The notes: a model not told the origin generated them from the letters alone. 64,000 nucleotides of DNA from Paramecium octaurelia (GCA_905182995.1 CAJJDP010000130.1:62001-126000); one strand, 5' to 3'; shown: positions 22,350 to 37,617, numbered from the stretch's first letter. Numbers and translations: made by a program.

Positions 22350-24145
22350 ATGTTTTTGTTATTATTAATTGCTCAAATCTAAGCAATAATTCCAACCACA
22401 TATTAATAAGCTCTAGCAGCTATACAAGACGATCCAGATCATCTATCTTTGATGATGTTTATCAAACAAGACTCAGAGGATTCAAACAAAGCTTTGAAGA
22501 TCTTAGAATAACATTCCACCACTATGTTAGATATTTTAAATGTAAATATGTCATTTAAATAGATAAACAGATCCAAGTAATAGATTGTGATCAAATCACT
22601 AAAGAAGAATTAAATCACTTACCAGCTTGTTAATATAAGGAAAGTTTGCCTTTTGCTATGTATTTGATACCACCTGCTGATTCTGATCCAACCAAAGGTC
22701 CAATCTAACCGATCTAAAAATTAATAACTAATTTCTCATTGTCTGCTCTCAAGGAAGGATTCTTAGAAAATAGTCCATAATTTTGGGAATTGATTAATGA
22801 TGAACAATAATATGAACAATTCTTAAATGATAAGAGGTTAAACAAAGTGCTGACTAGAATAGCAACTAAGCCTATTTGGTGGTATGGTATTACCTAAAAG
22901 TTCAGAGATAGAATAGATGTAAAACAAACCTACTTTATTAGTTTGCTATTGTAAATCCCAGATTGTTGAGTCACGATCTTGTGATTCTGAAATTAATTAA
23001 TGGATAATACGTAGAACAAACTTACAATGGTGCTAAACAATACGAAAGTTTAAGAGCATATTTATCTGTCTTTGCAAGTGTATAATTTATTGGAATATTC
23101 TAAGACCTAAAGAATTATTAAGAGTTTGGATTCATCTAGAAATATTAATTCAACTTCAATAACAAATATCACTTCTGTCCAAAATATCAATTTTGATAAT
23201 TAATGGGTCTTACTTTCCATCAATAATCATTAAAGATTGAATAGTGTTATATAAGATATGAAAGGTATTTTTAGTGTTTACAATCTAATTGATAATTCTA
23301 ATTCAAAGTAACTGTTAATCTATCCTTTTTCATCTAAAAAGAATCCCATGTAGGTAGGCAATTAAAACACATTAGAATTATGTGAAGAAATGATTGACTT
23401 TTTGAAATACAATGTCAATACTGACTCCATATAATTGTTGTCTGATATTAATTCATTACTTACTACCAAATAAATTGTGAATGCTTGGTTTTTTAATAAA
23501 AATTATAACAAATGCCATTAATTATGGGCATTGACATTTGCTAATAAATAAGAATACAAGAAAATTTTCACATTTCATATCATCTATGATCCAGATGATT
23601 AAATTAAAAAATAATTTAATATTCCTAAAATACCATTCATTACAAGTTTAGAAATTACTGAAGGTTAGATTGCTTAAATAGATTATACTGAAAGTTTCAA
23701 TTATTAAAATATTGAAGAATATATTGATAAATTATACTAAAGATATTAAGTTAAGAATAAGTAAACTCAATAATATCCATAAAATAATAAAGAGTTTGAA
23801 TTTCTTTGTACTCAAGAATCCGTAAAATGTATCATAACCATAATCGACAGAAATAATCAAGTTGATGAAGATGTCTTTATTAAGTCCATGAAGACCATCA
23901 ATAATAATAAATAAATCTGGATTATTCTATATGAAGATTGTCAATAAATGTTCATTTAGAAATATAAATTGTAAGTTCCATCCTTGATTTTATATGATGC
24001 CAACAATTATAAATATCAAATAATGAAGGAATAATTTAATTTTGTTAATATAGATAAGTTCAGTAAATAAAAGAAAAGGAATTGGAAAGAGTTAGATTAT
24101 CAATTTTAAATAGAGAAGTGCTAAATTAAAAAGGATGATTTATGA
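22350..24145 (+). CDS. secretory thioredoxin-like protein ending in KKDDL
   Basis: About 580 aa after introns 22542-22570 (CAG) and 22919-22941 (TAG). A signal peptide (MFLLLLIAQIQA) precedes thioredoxin-fold-like segments (LSLMMFIKQDSEDSNKALKI; later VKCIITIIDRNNQVDEDVFI and LQVPSLILYDANNYKYQI). No CxxC is visible. The C-terminus KKDDL resembles a KDEL-type ER retrieval signal, so an ER lumen location like that of DNAJC16 or non-catalytic PDI proteins is inferred. The frame breaks once: a TTTT at 23191-23194 is followed by in-frame TGA; one T fewer would restore PKYQF/DNQWVLLS. This is either a sequence error or a young null allele. Confidence 0.65.
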
Positions 24146-24837
24146 TGCAATATTAATATAAAATAATCAGTATTTTAATGTATTTAGTCTACATATTAAT
24201 CTGTTTTATCCATTAAATTATTGATTTCTTCTATTAATTGCAACTATTATTTTAATCCTAATATTGATTATAAATACTATAATTATAGTCATTGAAGAGG
24301 TCTCACCTCTTTTGAATACAAAATTTGAGTGTTCAAAAAAATAATAATATAAATACTTTTAATTACCCTTATTATCATTAAGTTAATTGTAATACTTATT
24401 TAAGTCTATTTTCTTTAATTATGTTACTATAGTAATAATGTTATGCCTATTTGATATATTTTTAGGAGTCGCAATTCTTGAGTTAAAACAGGATTGAGAA
24501 TATGCTTCAACTCCTTAAATAATTAAATGATAAAAGCTATTAACTCATCAATTTACTTAGATGCAACAAATAATTTTTGAAAAATATTAAAGCTTTATTT
24601 AATTAATTAATTTAAGAAATGAAGAAAGTTCTTAAATTAACATCGCTCAATATCTCAAATATGTTTCTTTGTTGATTTATGAATTATATGAAAGTTTAAT
24701 AAAACGATTTATATTGGCTTTATTAAGGTTATTTGTTATTTTTAATGGAGTCATAATTAAAGGTATTTTATCAAGTATTCTTTATTATTTTTCAATTATA
24801 TAACAAAATTGTATTAATTTTTATTGAAAAAATTTAA
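24146..24837. other. intergenic region with two adjacent hairpins
   Basis: No protein frame of note. At 24295-24311 a perfect 7-bp stem (AAGAGGT / ACCTCTT) encloses a 3-base loop. Immediately after, at 24311-24337, TTTGAATAC pairs with GTGTTCAAA (8 of 9) around a 9-base loop, followed by an A-run. The rest is AT-rich spacer leading into the second F-box/dynein-stalk gene, whose upstream 60 bp resemble those of copy 1. Confidence 0.4.
24295..24337. ncRNA. possible structured RNA (two hairpins)
   Basis: Two consecutive stem-loops in otherwise structureless AT-rich DNA, the first GC-richer than its surroundings. On the minus strand the pair would be preceded by a T-run; on the plus strand an A-run follows. 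It could be a small RNA, a 3' processing structure of the gene ending at 24145, or chance. Confidence 0.25.
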
Positions 24838-25581
24838 ATGTTTCAAACACCTACGAATGAGTTAAATAATAATGATCCAGTGTCAGCTAGGCATAACATG
24901 CTATATTAGGTTGAAATAGAAGTTTTCAATTAAATATTAATGTTTTTAGATATTAAATCATTATTACAATTTAGATTGGTAAGCAGACATGCAAAAGAAA
25001 CTGTAACATAAATGCTTCCAATTTAATTACATAATTTATAATAGTTAATAGAAGAATAATAAAATGAAATCTAAATCAAGATCTAAAGTTTATAGCAGCC
25101 AGCAGGCAAGGATCAAAATTAAGACCAAGGTTTGCAAGCAGCCTTAAATGGAATTTAAAAAATTAATAAAGCTCATATCAATGAGCTGAAATGCTTTGTC
25201 AGACCACCTGAATTAGTTGAAAGGATTATTAATCTAATTTGTTTGACTTTAGAGCCGACTTTTAAGATATAAAAAGATAATTGGAAGGAATGTCTAAAGT
25301 TCCTAAATTAATAAAATTTTATATTATTAATTATCAATTTAGATATTAGTAAATTGAGTGAAAATCAGTTACAATAACTAGAATAAGTGAAAAGTATTCA
25401 AGAAAAATAAGCAGCCGCTACATCTTTAGTCGCAAATTCTTTCCTCATTTATTTGAAAGCTTTATTAGCATTAAGGTAGTCTAAAGATTACGAGACATAA
25501 ATTGAGATAAAAGAATTATAATGCAAAACAAAGAAAGAGAAACATTTAGCTGATAAACTAGAAAAGATCATTAATAAATGA
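24838..25581 (+). CDS. F-box protein with dynein-stalk-like domain, paralogue
   Basis: 247 aa, one exon, roughly three quarters identical to the protein at 540-1472 but lacking its first 50-60 residues (the hydrophobic start and Gln-rich helix). F-box at about residues 20-60 (EVFNQILMFLDIKSLLQFRL then VSRHAKE.V). Dynein-stalk-like part from about 105: ELKCFVRPPELVERIINLI, NWKECLKFLNQQNF, INLDISKLSENQL. Substitutions are mostly conservative and the frame is intact, which argues for selection rather than decay. It confirms that the family exists independently of the duplication artefact. Confidence 0.78.
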
Positions 25582-25769
25582 CAATTAGTTTATTGTTCAA
25601 AATTATAACAACTCTATATTTTCATTATTTCTCTACTTTTTTTATATTTATGATAATTATAAGCTATCAAAATAATAACTGCTACTAAGAATGAAAAAGA
25701 AGGGAATAAATTGAAAATAATATATTTTTAGAAATGATGGATATTTTGATAATTTTCATGAAATCATAA

Positions 25770-27174
25770 TCAATAATCAAATGATCTAATTTGATCAACA
25801 ATCACTTTTAGAGCCTTCGTTTAGGTTTCTGCAACTTCTTCTCTAATTTCTAAATATCCTGCTATTTCATCTATTAATCCATTAAACTGCTTTTTGGTTA
25901 TCAATCCCTAAATGTATTTTTGCAAAACTGGAATCTCAATCAATAATTGCTTAGATAAATAATCCAACCTTATGGTTGAATAACACTTAACATATCTCAA
26001 GATTTTGCACTCAACAATTATTTATTACATATAAGGTTTCAATAGTGCTAAAAAGGAATCCTTTTAGAAATACTAAGAAATAGATAGCATTTTACTTCAG
26101 AATTAATAATGCTGCTGAAATTCTGAACATTCTATTATTCATAAGATATTCTGAGGTCCTAAAATACTTTAACATTTGGATCTTAGTCATAGACTTTACT
26201 TTTCATATCATCAAACAAGTTCATCTTGAAGTTTTCAAGAATGCTAACAACAGATGCATAAATAAGGGCCTATTTAGCTTCTGGTGAACTAGAATCTAAG
26301 AAATTATAGAAAGCTTCCATGAGTTTCTTTCTACTCTATTCATATTGTCTTTCTAGTGCCTTTTATTAACCAATAGTTAGATTGATAACTCCAGATATCT
26401 TGAATATAGATATTTGATACATATGATTCAAGCAAATCTAGATTACATTTTAATAATTATCGATAAAGTGGTTTAATCTGGTGTTGACGATTTGTGCTTT
26501 TGTACAATAGAACTCTATAAGCCAATAATTCAGCCAGAAAAGCTTTTTTTCTATCTTCATCCTGTATTTGGCTATTTTCCAACACAGATTGAATGTTCTT
26601 GAGTATAAAATAGATGTTGTACATAAATTATTTCTTCCAATTTATTAAAGCTCCCTTTTTAGTAATAATCTTTGCATAGTTTCATACTAGCTCCACAATA
26701 TATTCCTATTTGGTTCATAGATTTTAACTTATCTAGTAGGTTTGGTAGAACTGTAGATATAAGATGAGAATTATTGGAATTCATCAATGAATCTACCACA
26801 ATTTTGAGTGCTTTGTCTCCTTCTGTCTTATATTGCTTGTCCAGCAATTCTAGAAATCCTTGGATGTACTAGCACATTAGATTATCATCAAATTTAGGTT
26901 TTTAAATTAATATCTAGATCAAATACTATGAAATATGTTGAAATTTCGATACCTGATAACTCTTGAAGCTCCTTTATCTGGAATTAATATCTTTGGACTT
27001 TTCTTTTTCGATTATTTCATTAAAAAGTTGGTATGCTAAATCTGGATTAGTTTTCCATTCATCTTCTGCTCTATTATAACTATTCTCCAATTCTATTTCC
27101 TCCTAGTTATCTTCTTAGCCTTCATCAGAAAAGCCTGGCTCATAATTGTAATCATCATATTCTTAATCGGACAT
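25770..27174 (-). CDS. CSN2: COP9 signalosome subunit 2 (PCI protein)
   Basis: 435 aa after four introns at 26926-26952 (TAG), 26598-26622 (AAG), 26399-26420 (AAG) and 26073-26095 (TAG). It has an acidic start MSDQEYDDYNYEPGFSDEGQ followed by LENSYNRAED, as in CSN2/Rpn6-type proteins. TPR-like helices come next (NIQSVLENSQIQDEDRKKAF, LAYRVLLYKSTNRQHQIKPL), then FYNFLDSSSPEAKQ and the PCI/winged-helix end (LLIEIPVLQKYIQGLITKKQ; GLIDEIAGYLEI). CSN removes NEDD8 from cullins; CSN2 clamps the cullin-RBX1 end. The proteasome lid subunit Rpn6 is the alternative, but the start pattern favours CSN2. The start is 20 bp from a divergent CDC7-like kinase. Confidence 0.85.
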
Positions 27175-27194
27175 TATATTGTGTAATTTTATTA
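27175..27194. promoter_or_regulatory. 20-bp divergent intergenic region
   Basis: CSN2 (start 27174, minus) and the CDC7-like kinase (start 27195, plus) are head to head with 20 bases between start codons, so their promoters must be shared or lie within the neighbouring coding exon. Confidence 0.55.
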
Positions 27195-28358
<1,164 letters not shown>

Positions 28359-28404
28359 ATTGATCAATGCATAATAATTAATTATATTATGAATTATTTA
28401 ATTG

Positions 28405-30469
<2,065 letters not shown>

Positions 30470-30498
30470 TATTATGTAATAAAATAAAAGTAATAATA

Positions 30499-32260
30499 TC
30501 ATCTTAACTTTGATTTTAGCTTAGCCTAATATTCCAAGTTCTCCTTCTATACTTTTTCTAGTAATTAGGATTTTTCTAAGACTTTCTAGCGTAATCTTTC
30601 AATCTCCTTATCTTACAATTCACACTTACTCTAAAATTCATTGATAGTGATACTATTCATCTTTACTTCTTCTGATTATTTCTACAATTATTTATGTTAT
30701 TGCACTAAATTTCTGTAATTCTCAGCTTACCTTGATAAGTCACCTATCAAACTGTCATTCTGCTATTTTAGAATATTGATTTCCCCTTCTTTAATCTATA
30801 AAGTCTCTAGGATTTATTCTTGAGATTAATTTTTTCCATTCAGATTCATCAAATCTTTTAATTAGACTTACAATCTAAAGACTTACTCATCTTTCTATTT
30901 GATGATATTATTGAGTCTAGTGCATTCATCTCCTAACATATTAGTTTTACATTCTAATTCTCTAAAGTTTTATTAATATGATTATTGATTCTCTTTATAT
31001 TGGGTTTCCAGCTTCTGATTCATCAATTTCAATTGTTAATTCTATTCTTTATAACCAAGTAATTCCTATTCTAAAAATTAAATCAACATTTATTTTTATT
31101 TGTGTAGATCACTAATTTCATTTTAATGATTCTTCTCTTAATTTTCCAAGGAAGTTTATAATTTCTTAATTTAATTCTGCTCTTTAGTTTATTGCTGTTA
31201 TAAAAGACAGATCTACTCCTAGGATTTTCCATACATAGAAGTCAATTCACTAATCTTTTATTATAATGAATCCTTATGTTCATTATAAGTTTAAGACAAA
31301 TGTTCAAAATCACTTTCGATAAGCTTCAATTTGTTTTACAAAATGGATTCGCTTGCAGTCTTAGTTTCAGCTACATCCTTGAATTTAGTCAACTCCTAAG
31401 ATATTTCCTTGTTCTATTCTCTTTACTGAGTCAATTTATTTTTCAATTCAACAACATGTTGTTCTTATGAACCAATCACAGCTTATTGTTTTAATAAAGT
31501 GAACTCCTAATCCTTTGATTAAGAATCGAATTATTATATAGCATATGACAACTTCTCCTCCAATATGTTATTATTTTTCTTTAGATTTATTAATTGAGTT
31601 TCCTAGAATTAAATTATATTAGTTACCAATGCTTAAACAAGACTCTAATTCTTGTTGTCTGAACTAGAAATTTATGATAGGTTCTATTAGAGTCTAGCAA
31701 TCTCTTGCTTTGCCTATTATTATTCCTATCTCAAAGCTTGTCTGTGTTTTGATTCCTATTACTCCATCTAGTATTTCAAATTGGCTATGTCTTATTTCCA
31801 ACTTAAATCTATTTATCTTACTGCATCGTTATGACTCTTCTCCTATAACTCACATTTGTGTTTATGGAAATCCAATTAATCCTTTAATATTATTAAGAAT
31901 TCATACTTTGAGTTCCTGGTTTTCTAGTGCTAATTTTGGATCTTGTTGCACAACTATCTGAGGTTCTTGAGTCTTTTCTTTCAATTTTTGATTCTCTATT
32001 TGTAATCTGTCTATTTCCTTAATAAATGTTTCCAAATCCTATATTGAACAACTAGGCTTTGATTATTTAGAAGCCTATTGTGGAATTGTCACTGGAGATT
32101 AAGGAGGTAATTATGAATTTGATGATGTTAAAGGTTGATAATTTGATACACCTGGTTTTATGAATGAGAATGGTTTTGCATCCTGCTTAGTTTCAGGTCG
32201 ATTTTCTCTCTTATCGATTGAGTTATGTTGTGATAGTGGTTATCTATTGATTGAATTCAT
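30499..32260 (-). CDS. long coiled-coil protein
   Basis: 570 aa after introns 31882-31906 (AAG) and 31603-31626 (TAG). The first 100 residues are Ser/Pro/Gln-rich (SPVTIPQQASKQSKP); everything after is heptad-rich, Gln/Glu/Lys-dominated coiled coil to the C-terminus (QDKEIERLRQKVLEKSQLLE). I recognise no specific family; structural proteins of basal bodies and the cortex often look like this. It lies 29 bp upstream of kinesin-13 in the same direction; ciliates do not use operons, so a functional link is not implied. Confidence 0.85.
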
Positions 32261-32343
32261 GGGGTAAATTATTAACGGATAAATATATAAATAAAATTTC
32301 TTATTATTTATCTCTCCTTTTAATATTGATTTTATTGATAAAT

Positions 32344-33360
32344 TCAATTAAAATTATTTATTAATTTGAGTTCATCTGATTAATTCAACTCTGAATTTCT
32401 CTTTACTAGTCTAATATATTAAATATTCTTTGCCTTTAACATTCTATTGTAGAATTATGAAATAATAATCAACAAAATAATTGAGATAATTATAGTTTGA
32501 TAAATGATTAAGAACGCTAATTTAATGTAAATAAAGAATTCATTATCTTTATTATCTTCTTAAGATGGCTCAGGTTGATTGATAGAACTCTCCTCTACTT
32601 ATTAATCTTTATCATTTTAAAAACTTTCCTCTATTTCTTATTCTTCTATAGCATTTAGAAGGACCTGATAAATTTTCAGTTTAATTTTATTCACTAGTTG
32701 CAATCATTTCTTCTAAAGATAGTGCTTACACAAGTAATAAACAATAAGTTAGATATTTATTCGAAAATCTGTTTTATTGTTCTAGTTTTTCTTTAAAGTT
32801 TCTTAAATCCTGTAATTATTCAATCAATTTTTCAGCTTATTCATAAAAAACTTTATTCTAGTTGATTCTGTATGATTTAATCAGTTTTCCTTTGAAATAC
32901 CAATTACTAAGCTTAATCATTAGGATTCATTATATTGAAATGTTCTTTATTCCCAATTACCTACTATTCTTATTGTTAAATATTCTATTGAAGTTCTTAA
33001 TTCTAATTTAATAATTCATCATTTAATTACCTCGATATTAATTGTTGATGACTGATTTTATTCATAACAGTTTAATAATCATACTACTTTCTTAAATTAT
33101 CTTGTTCATCTTACAAATTGTAATATAAAATTCTCAATTCCATTTGAATTTTCTAACTTTCTTATGATTATTATTTTAATTATTGAAGATTATTCCCTAA
33201 ATGATTCTTTTTACTACTCCATTTATATTCTTGAATTTGAAATTTATTGAACAATTTATTATTTGGACATTTTAACTTGGTATTCTCTAATTTCAACTTC
33301 GATAATTCCACTTCTAATTCTTTAAATTAGATTTCAAAATATGATATGGCTGTTTCCTAA
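32344..33360 (-). CDS. coiled-coil protein with C-terminal membrane anchor
   Basis: About 300 aa in three or more exons; splice sites only partly resolved. Coiled-coil segments include ELEVELSKLKLENTKL, QESQKIQMELRILYYNLQ and EKLIEQLQDLRNFKEKLEQQ. The end carries one long hydrophobic helix (FFIYIKLAFLIIYQTIIISI) followed by a basic tail and TGA at 32344, the layout of golgin or tail-anchored tethers. The start is unsettled: the best coiled-coil frame has no ATG upstream, while an ATG at 33270 in another frame could connect through a 31-nt GTAAG..TAG intron. Confidence 0.6.
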
Positions 33361-33434
33361 ATTGAACTTTTTTTATAATAATAATAATAAAATAATGTAA
33401 ATTATTTTAGAATTCGTTTTTAATTATTTTATTA

Positions 33435-34642
33435 ATGAAATTCTTGGTGCTTTGCTTAATAGCCTTAGCTATTGCAGATAAGTTCGATCAATTCAGAGCA
33501 TTTGATGAAGATGAATTTGGCAGAACATTGATAGATACTCTCTAAATGTAAATGAGTACAGGTGAACCAATTGCTCGTTTCATTGAAATTATGAGAAACC
33601 TAGAAACCTCAATTGAGAACGAACAAAAGGAAGATGATAAAGCCAACAATGAATATTAGAATCAATGCACTGAAGACATTAAAGTATTGCAATAAGAGAG
33701 TGCAAACTTGGAGAGAAGAACAGTTGAAATCTAATCAATTTTGGATGAATTAGAGCCATTAAGATCATATAAATAAGGTTAAGCTGATGCCAAGAATGCA
33801 TGGAAGGTTGAAACAGAAAAGAAATTAGCTGATTTAGTAAAGAAGAGAGAAACAGAGAAGGCTGAGTTTGATAAAAAGGTAGAAGAACACGATTATGCAA
33901 CATTCGTTATTGAAACAGTTAGAAGAATGTTTTCAGATAAAAATTAGAGTTTCTTACAAATGAACAATGAAGCATAATGGTAAAAAGTTAGAGATTACTT
34001 CATTAATGCTTCTGAATAAGCAAGTATTATAGATTGTTACATTTTTAGAGAAATTTGAAATCAAAAAGAGTTATTCTAAGATGTTCAATGTTTTTGCTGA
34101 AATTGCCAATGCTGCCTAAGCTGAAGATTTTTAGAATTCACCAACTGTTAATAGAATTGTTAATTTATGTGATTTGATGCTTAAATAAATTGAAGACAGC
34201 AAGGCTTTGGAAACTAAAGCAGAATAAAAGAGATTGAATATGTTTGTATTGGAGAAAGGAAACTTCGATAAAGATTTGACAAGTTTGAACAATGCTCTTG
34301 CTTAATTGACTGCTGCCATCTTAGGTTTGGATAACCGAATCTAAGATTAAAAAAGAGATTTAAGTGACTATAATGCTAGATTGGCTGCTAAAAACAAATA
34401 GAGTGAAGATAGAGGAGGTGAATGCAGAGAAAAGGCTTATAATTACTAATTAACTAGAGAGAAGAGGTACTTATATTTCATAACTGTACTTTAGAGAATA
34501 GAAAAGACAATTGGTGTCTCAAATCATTGGTGCCTTCTCAGCTAACTAAAGAGACTTCGCAGAGTATGTTAAACTTAGAGGATAGGCTGGAGATTTCAGA
34601 GGAAAGAACTTTTAGGTCTTGGGCAACCCTACAGAAGATTGA
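33435..34642 (+). CDS. trichocyst matrix protein (TMP family)
   Basis: 384 aa after introns 34024-34048 and 34467-34494 (TAG). Signal peptide MKFLVLCLIALAIA, then the family hallmark after the leader: FGRTLIDTLQMQMSTGEPIA. The body is repeated heptad-rich helices with few Cys (NQCTEDIKVLQQESANLERR; GGECREKAYNYQLTREKRE). TMPs are made as proproteins, cleaved, and crystallised in the dense-core secretory vesicles (trichocysts) that Paramecium discharges. Length matches the family's usual 350-400 aa. This gene is the strongest taxonomic marker in the window. Confidence 0.95.
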
Positions 34643-34741
34643 ATATGAATAATATCATATTAAATTATTAATAACTAAGTTCCAGAATTTCTATAACGAT
34701 TAATTCCGAAGAATTGGTCTTTCAGATAATGATTAATAATT

Positions 34742-35132
34742 ATGAAGAATCACTATATCACCTTGGGAATTGAGAGGAATGCTCAGCAACAACAAATAAA
34801 GGAAGCATATCATAAATTAGCCTTGAAATGGCATCCAGTATGTTATATAATTAATCTATTATTAGGATAAGAATACAAATTGTAGAGCTTAGGCTATAAC
34901 ACAATTCCAAGAGATAAACGAGGCCTATAACACACTATCTCAGTCAGAGAGCAAGAAAAAGTATGATCACAAACTGGAAAAGCAAGATCATTCATAATAA
35001 CTCAAATATTTTCTGGAATAAATTGAAGAAATGAATGAAGAATTTACTTATTTAAATAAAGATGATTAAGATACTTTGAATAGATTCATCAATAGGATTA
35101 ACAAATCAAGCAGAAGAATAAGGAAGCATTGA
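34742..35132 (+). CDS. small J-domain (DnaJ-like) protein
   Basis: 120 aa after a 28-nt intron at 34838-34865 that falls exactly between Pro and Asp of the HPD motif (ALKWHP | DKN). J-domain helices are at residues 4-70 (HYITLGIERNAQQQQIKEAY; AITQFQEINEAYNTLSQSES, KKYDHKL). A short acidic/basic helical tail follows, with no Gly/Phe or zinc-finger region, so this is a class III J-protein. It would stimulate an Hsp70 ATPase; the specific partner is unknown. Confidence 0.93.
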
Positions 35133-35255
35133 TGAAAGTGTAAGTCAATTTATTTCTTTGATTCTTATAATTTAATGATTAAGTACTTAATAAATTTATG
35201 GTCATTAATTTTTATAATTATTTTTTGTCTAAACTATAATATAGTCATTAAACTA

Positions 35256-36965
35256 ATGAAAGTTAATCATAGTGTTGAAACTAATGTAAATAAAAACACC
35301 GTTTTTTCTGAGTAAGTTGCTGAAGAATAGGAAGAACAGTAAGAAAAGTCTTCTCTTAAATATATTGTGTTAATCTTAGCATGCCTCTTAATGTTTGGAA
35401 ACAATTACTCTTTCGATAATCCCCAAGCTCTTTAGAGACAACTGACCCAAGACTTGGATATCAGCATATCCAAATATAATCTCTTGTATACTGCTTTTTC
35501 ATTTCCAAATATATTCCTAACTCTCATCGGCGGATTGATTATCGACGTTTTAGGTAAATACAATATCTAATCCCCAAAGGTATAAGAGTGGCTATAATGG
35601 GATTCAGTGCGATAGTAGTGATTGCTTAGACTATCATAGCTTTCGGAGGTTTATTTAAGAGTTTCTGGATAATGTTGGCAGGTAGAGTACTTTTTGGGAG
35701 TGCTTCTGAGAGTCTATTAATAGCACAGACAGCCATGATTGGTAAATGGTTTAGAGGGAAAGAATTATCGACAGCCATTGGATATATTATGACCATGCCA
35801 GAAATAGCATCAGCAGCCAATTCCTTTGTCACACCCACAATCTATGATCATTTTAATGGCCTCACTTATCCATTATTCTTCAGTGTTTTTTTATGCTTCC
35901 TGTCATTCATTTGTGGAGTAGTTTTGTGTATTTTGGATAAGAATAACGATAAGAAGTAAAAAGGTAAACTAATAATTTAAACCAAAAGAGTTGTAGTTCG
36001 TCTATAAAGATAATGCAAGTGAAAAGAGTGAATAAGTTGAAAAAGTATCCTTCAAAGATATCAAAAGTCTCAATGGTACCTTTTGGATCTTAATTTTGAT
36101 ATGCACACTTGCAATGGGAGCATATGTGCCATTCCTAGATGATGCTAATGATTTCCTTCAAGAAAAGTTCGAATTCAGTTATGTGTAATCTGGGAGAATT
36201 CTAACTTTGACCTATCTAGCTGCTGGTATTAATGTAATATATATAGCTATTACTAGTCCATTCTTAGGTCCATATGTGGATAAGGTGGGCAAGAGACGAT
36301 TTTTCATCTTAATCACTTGTCTCTTTTTTTCAGCCACTCATTTCCTTTTTGGTTTTATGAAGTCAGGCTACCATGATAAGCCGAATTGGTTTTCAATTAT
36401 TCCATTGATAACATTGGGAATGTCATATTCTCTATATTGTTGTGTTTTAATACCATCAGTGCAATATGTAGTACAACAAAGAGTCATAGGAACTGCATTT
36501 GGAATTTTAGGTATGTTTACTAGTACATCCATGGCCTTATTCCCCATTTTGGCTGGGTATATAGTTGAGGGAGCCACTTCTAAAGAAGAAGGATATTCAA
36601 CTGTCGGATTCTTCTATTGTGGAGTGTCAGTGTTTGGTCTCATCTTTACAATTTCGCTTTACTTTTTTGACAAACAAAGTTCGATTATTTTAGATTTTGT
36701 AAACCCTGAAAATCCAACCAAGGAGGAACAAGAAATAATGAAAAACATCAAATAAGCAAACAATGAATAATTAGGAGTTTTCGAAGATATTGATGACGAT
36801 TTATTGAAGATTGAAGGGGAGGACAATGATGATGATGAAAATGTTAAAAATGATGGGTTTTGGGAGAAAAATCAAAGATATCTTGTATCAAGTAAGGGAT
36901 TTTCAACTCCTAAGTTGGCAGCTAATAAAACAGTGCATGAAAGAACAGGGTCACTGTATTATTGA
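35256..36965 (+). CDS. major facilitator superfamily transporter
   Basis: 552 aa after introns 35554-35579 and 35964-35988 (both ending AAG). Around twelve hydrophobic helices in two halves separated by a charged cytosolic loop (KKQKELQFVYKDNASEKSEQ). MFS markers: GRVLFGSASESLLIAQ in the first half and GPYVDKVGKRRFF, a D-x-x-G-x-R/K-type loop, in the second. The C-terminal 90 residues are acidic (EDIDDDLLKIEGEDNDDD). The pattern recalls lysosomal MFSD1-like carriers, but I cannot assign a substrate. Confidence 0.9.
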
Positions 36966-36988
36966 TAGTTAATTAATTATAATAAAAT

Positions 36989-37591
36989 ATGAATAAGAAT
37001 AAATTATTAAGAGTAAAAACTTTAGATCATCTTTTTAATTATTCTCCTTAAATTAAGTCATAAGTTGTAGAGGACAGTTTGTCCACTAAAAAGTTTAGAG
37101 TATTCACTTTCTCTGACAAATTACCATATCAAGAGAATATAGGTAAAATATCTACACCCAAACATATGGTACGTTTGCAGCCCAATAAATCATTCCAAAG
37201 TTTGACCAAACTAGAAAAAGCAATTCATTTTCACAATAGAAAGAATAGTTATTAGCATCATACACATCTTAATTAACTGCTTCATGATGATTAGTATTAA
37301 AAGATTATATCAATCAAAATGGAAGATGAAGATCCATTTTTCAAAAAGGCTTCACCCTTAAAATAAGACATCAAACCTAATTAGTAGAAATAAAAGAATA
37401 ATCTCTTAAGAAAACTATAAGTGCAAAAAAAATTAAGGGATGATGAGTATCAACTCCAAAATTAAGAAAAAATTCGATTACTCAATTAATAGATTAATCA
37501 CTCTCCAGGATCTCGATATTATAAAACATACATACACAAACATGGTTATAGATAGCCAGAATTCTTAAATGATGTTGAAATTATTTAATGA
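36989..37591 (+). CDS. unknown basic protein
   Basis: 200 aa, one exon, rich in Lys, Gln, His and Asn. N-terminus MNKNKLLRVKTLDHLFNYSP; a helical basic segment lies at about 140-175 (NLLRKLQVQKKLRDDEYQLQ). No family recognised. It starts 23 bp after the MFS stop and ends 26 bp from the convergent Myb stop, so the frame is well bounded by genes on both sides. Confidence 0.65.
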
Positions 37592-37617
37592 TAAATAGAT
37601 CATTAAACAAAAATAAT

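Noticed and set aside
25770-27174. Proteasome lid subunit Rpn6
   Set aside because: Rpn6 and CSN2 share the PCI fold, but the acidic start with LENSYNRAED and the overall spacing fit CSN2 better. Certainty is limited without a profile search.
36368-36577. Minus-strand frame inside the MFS gene
   Set aside because: It overlaps the transporter's transmembrane coding sequence and has no independent features.
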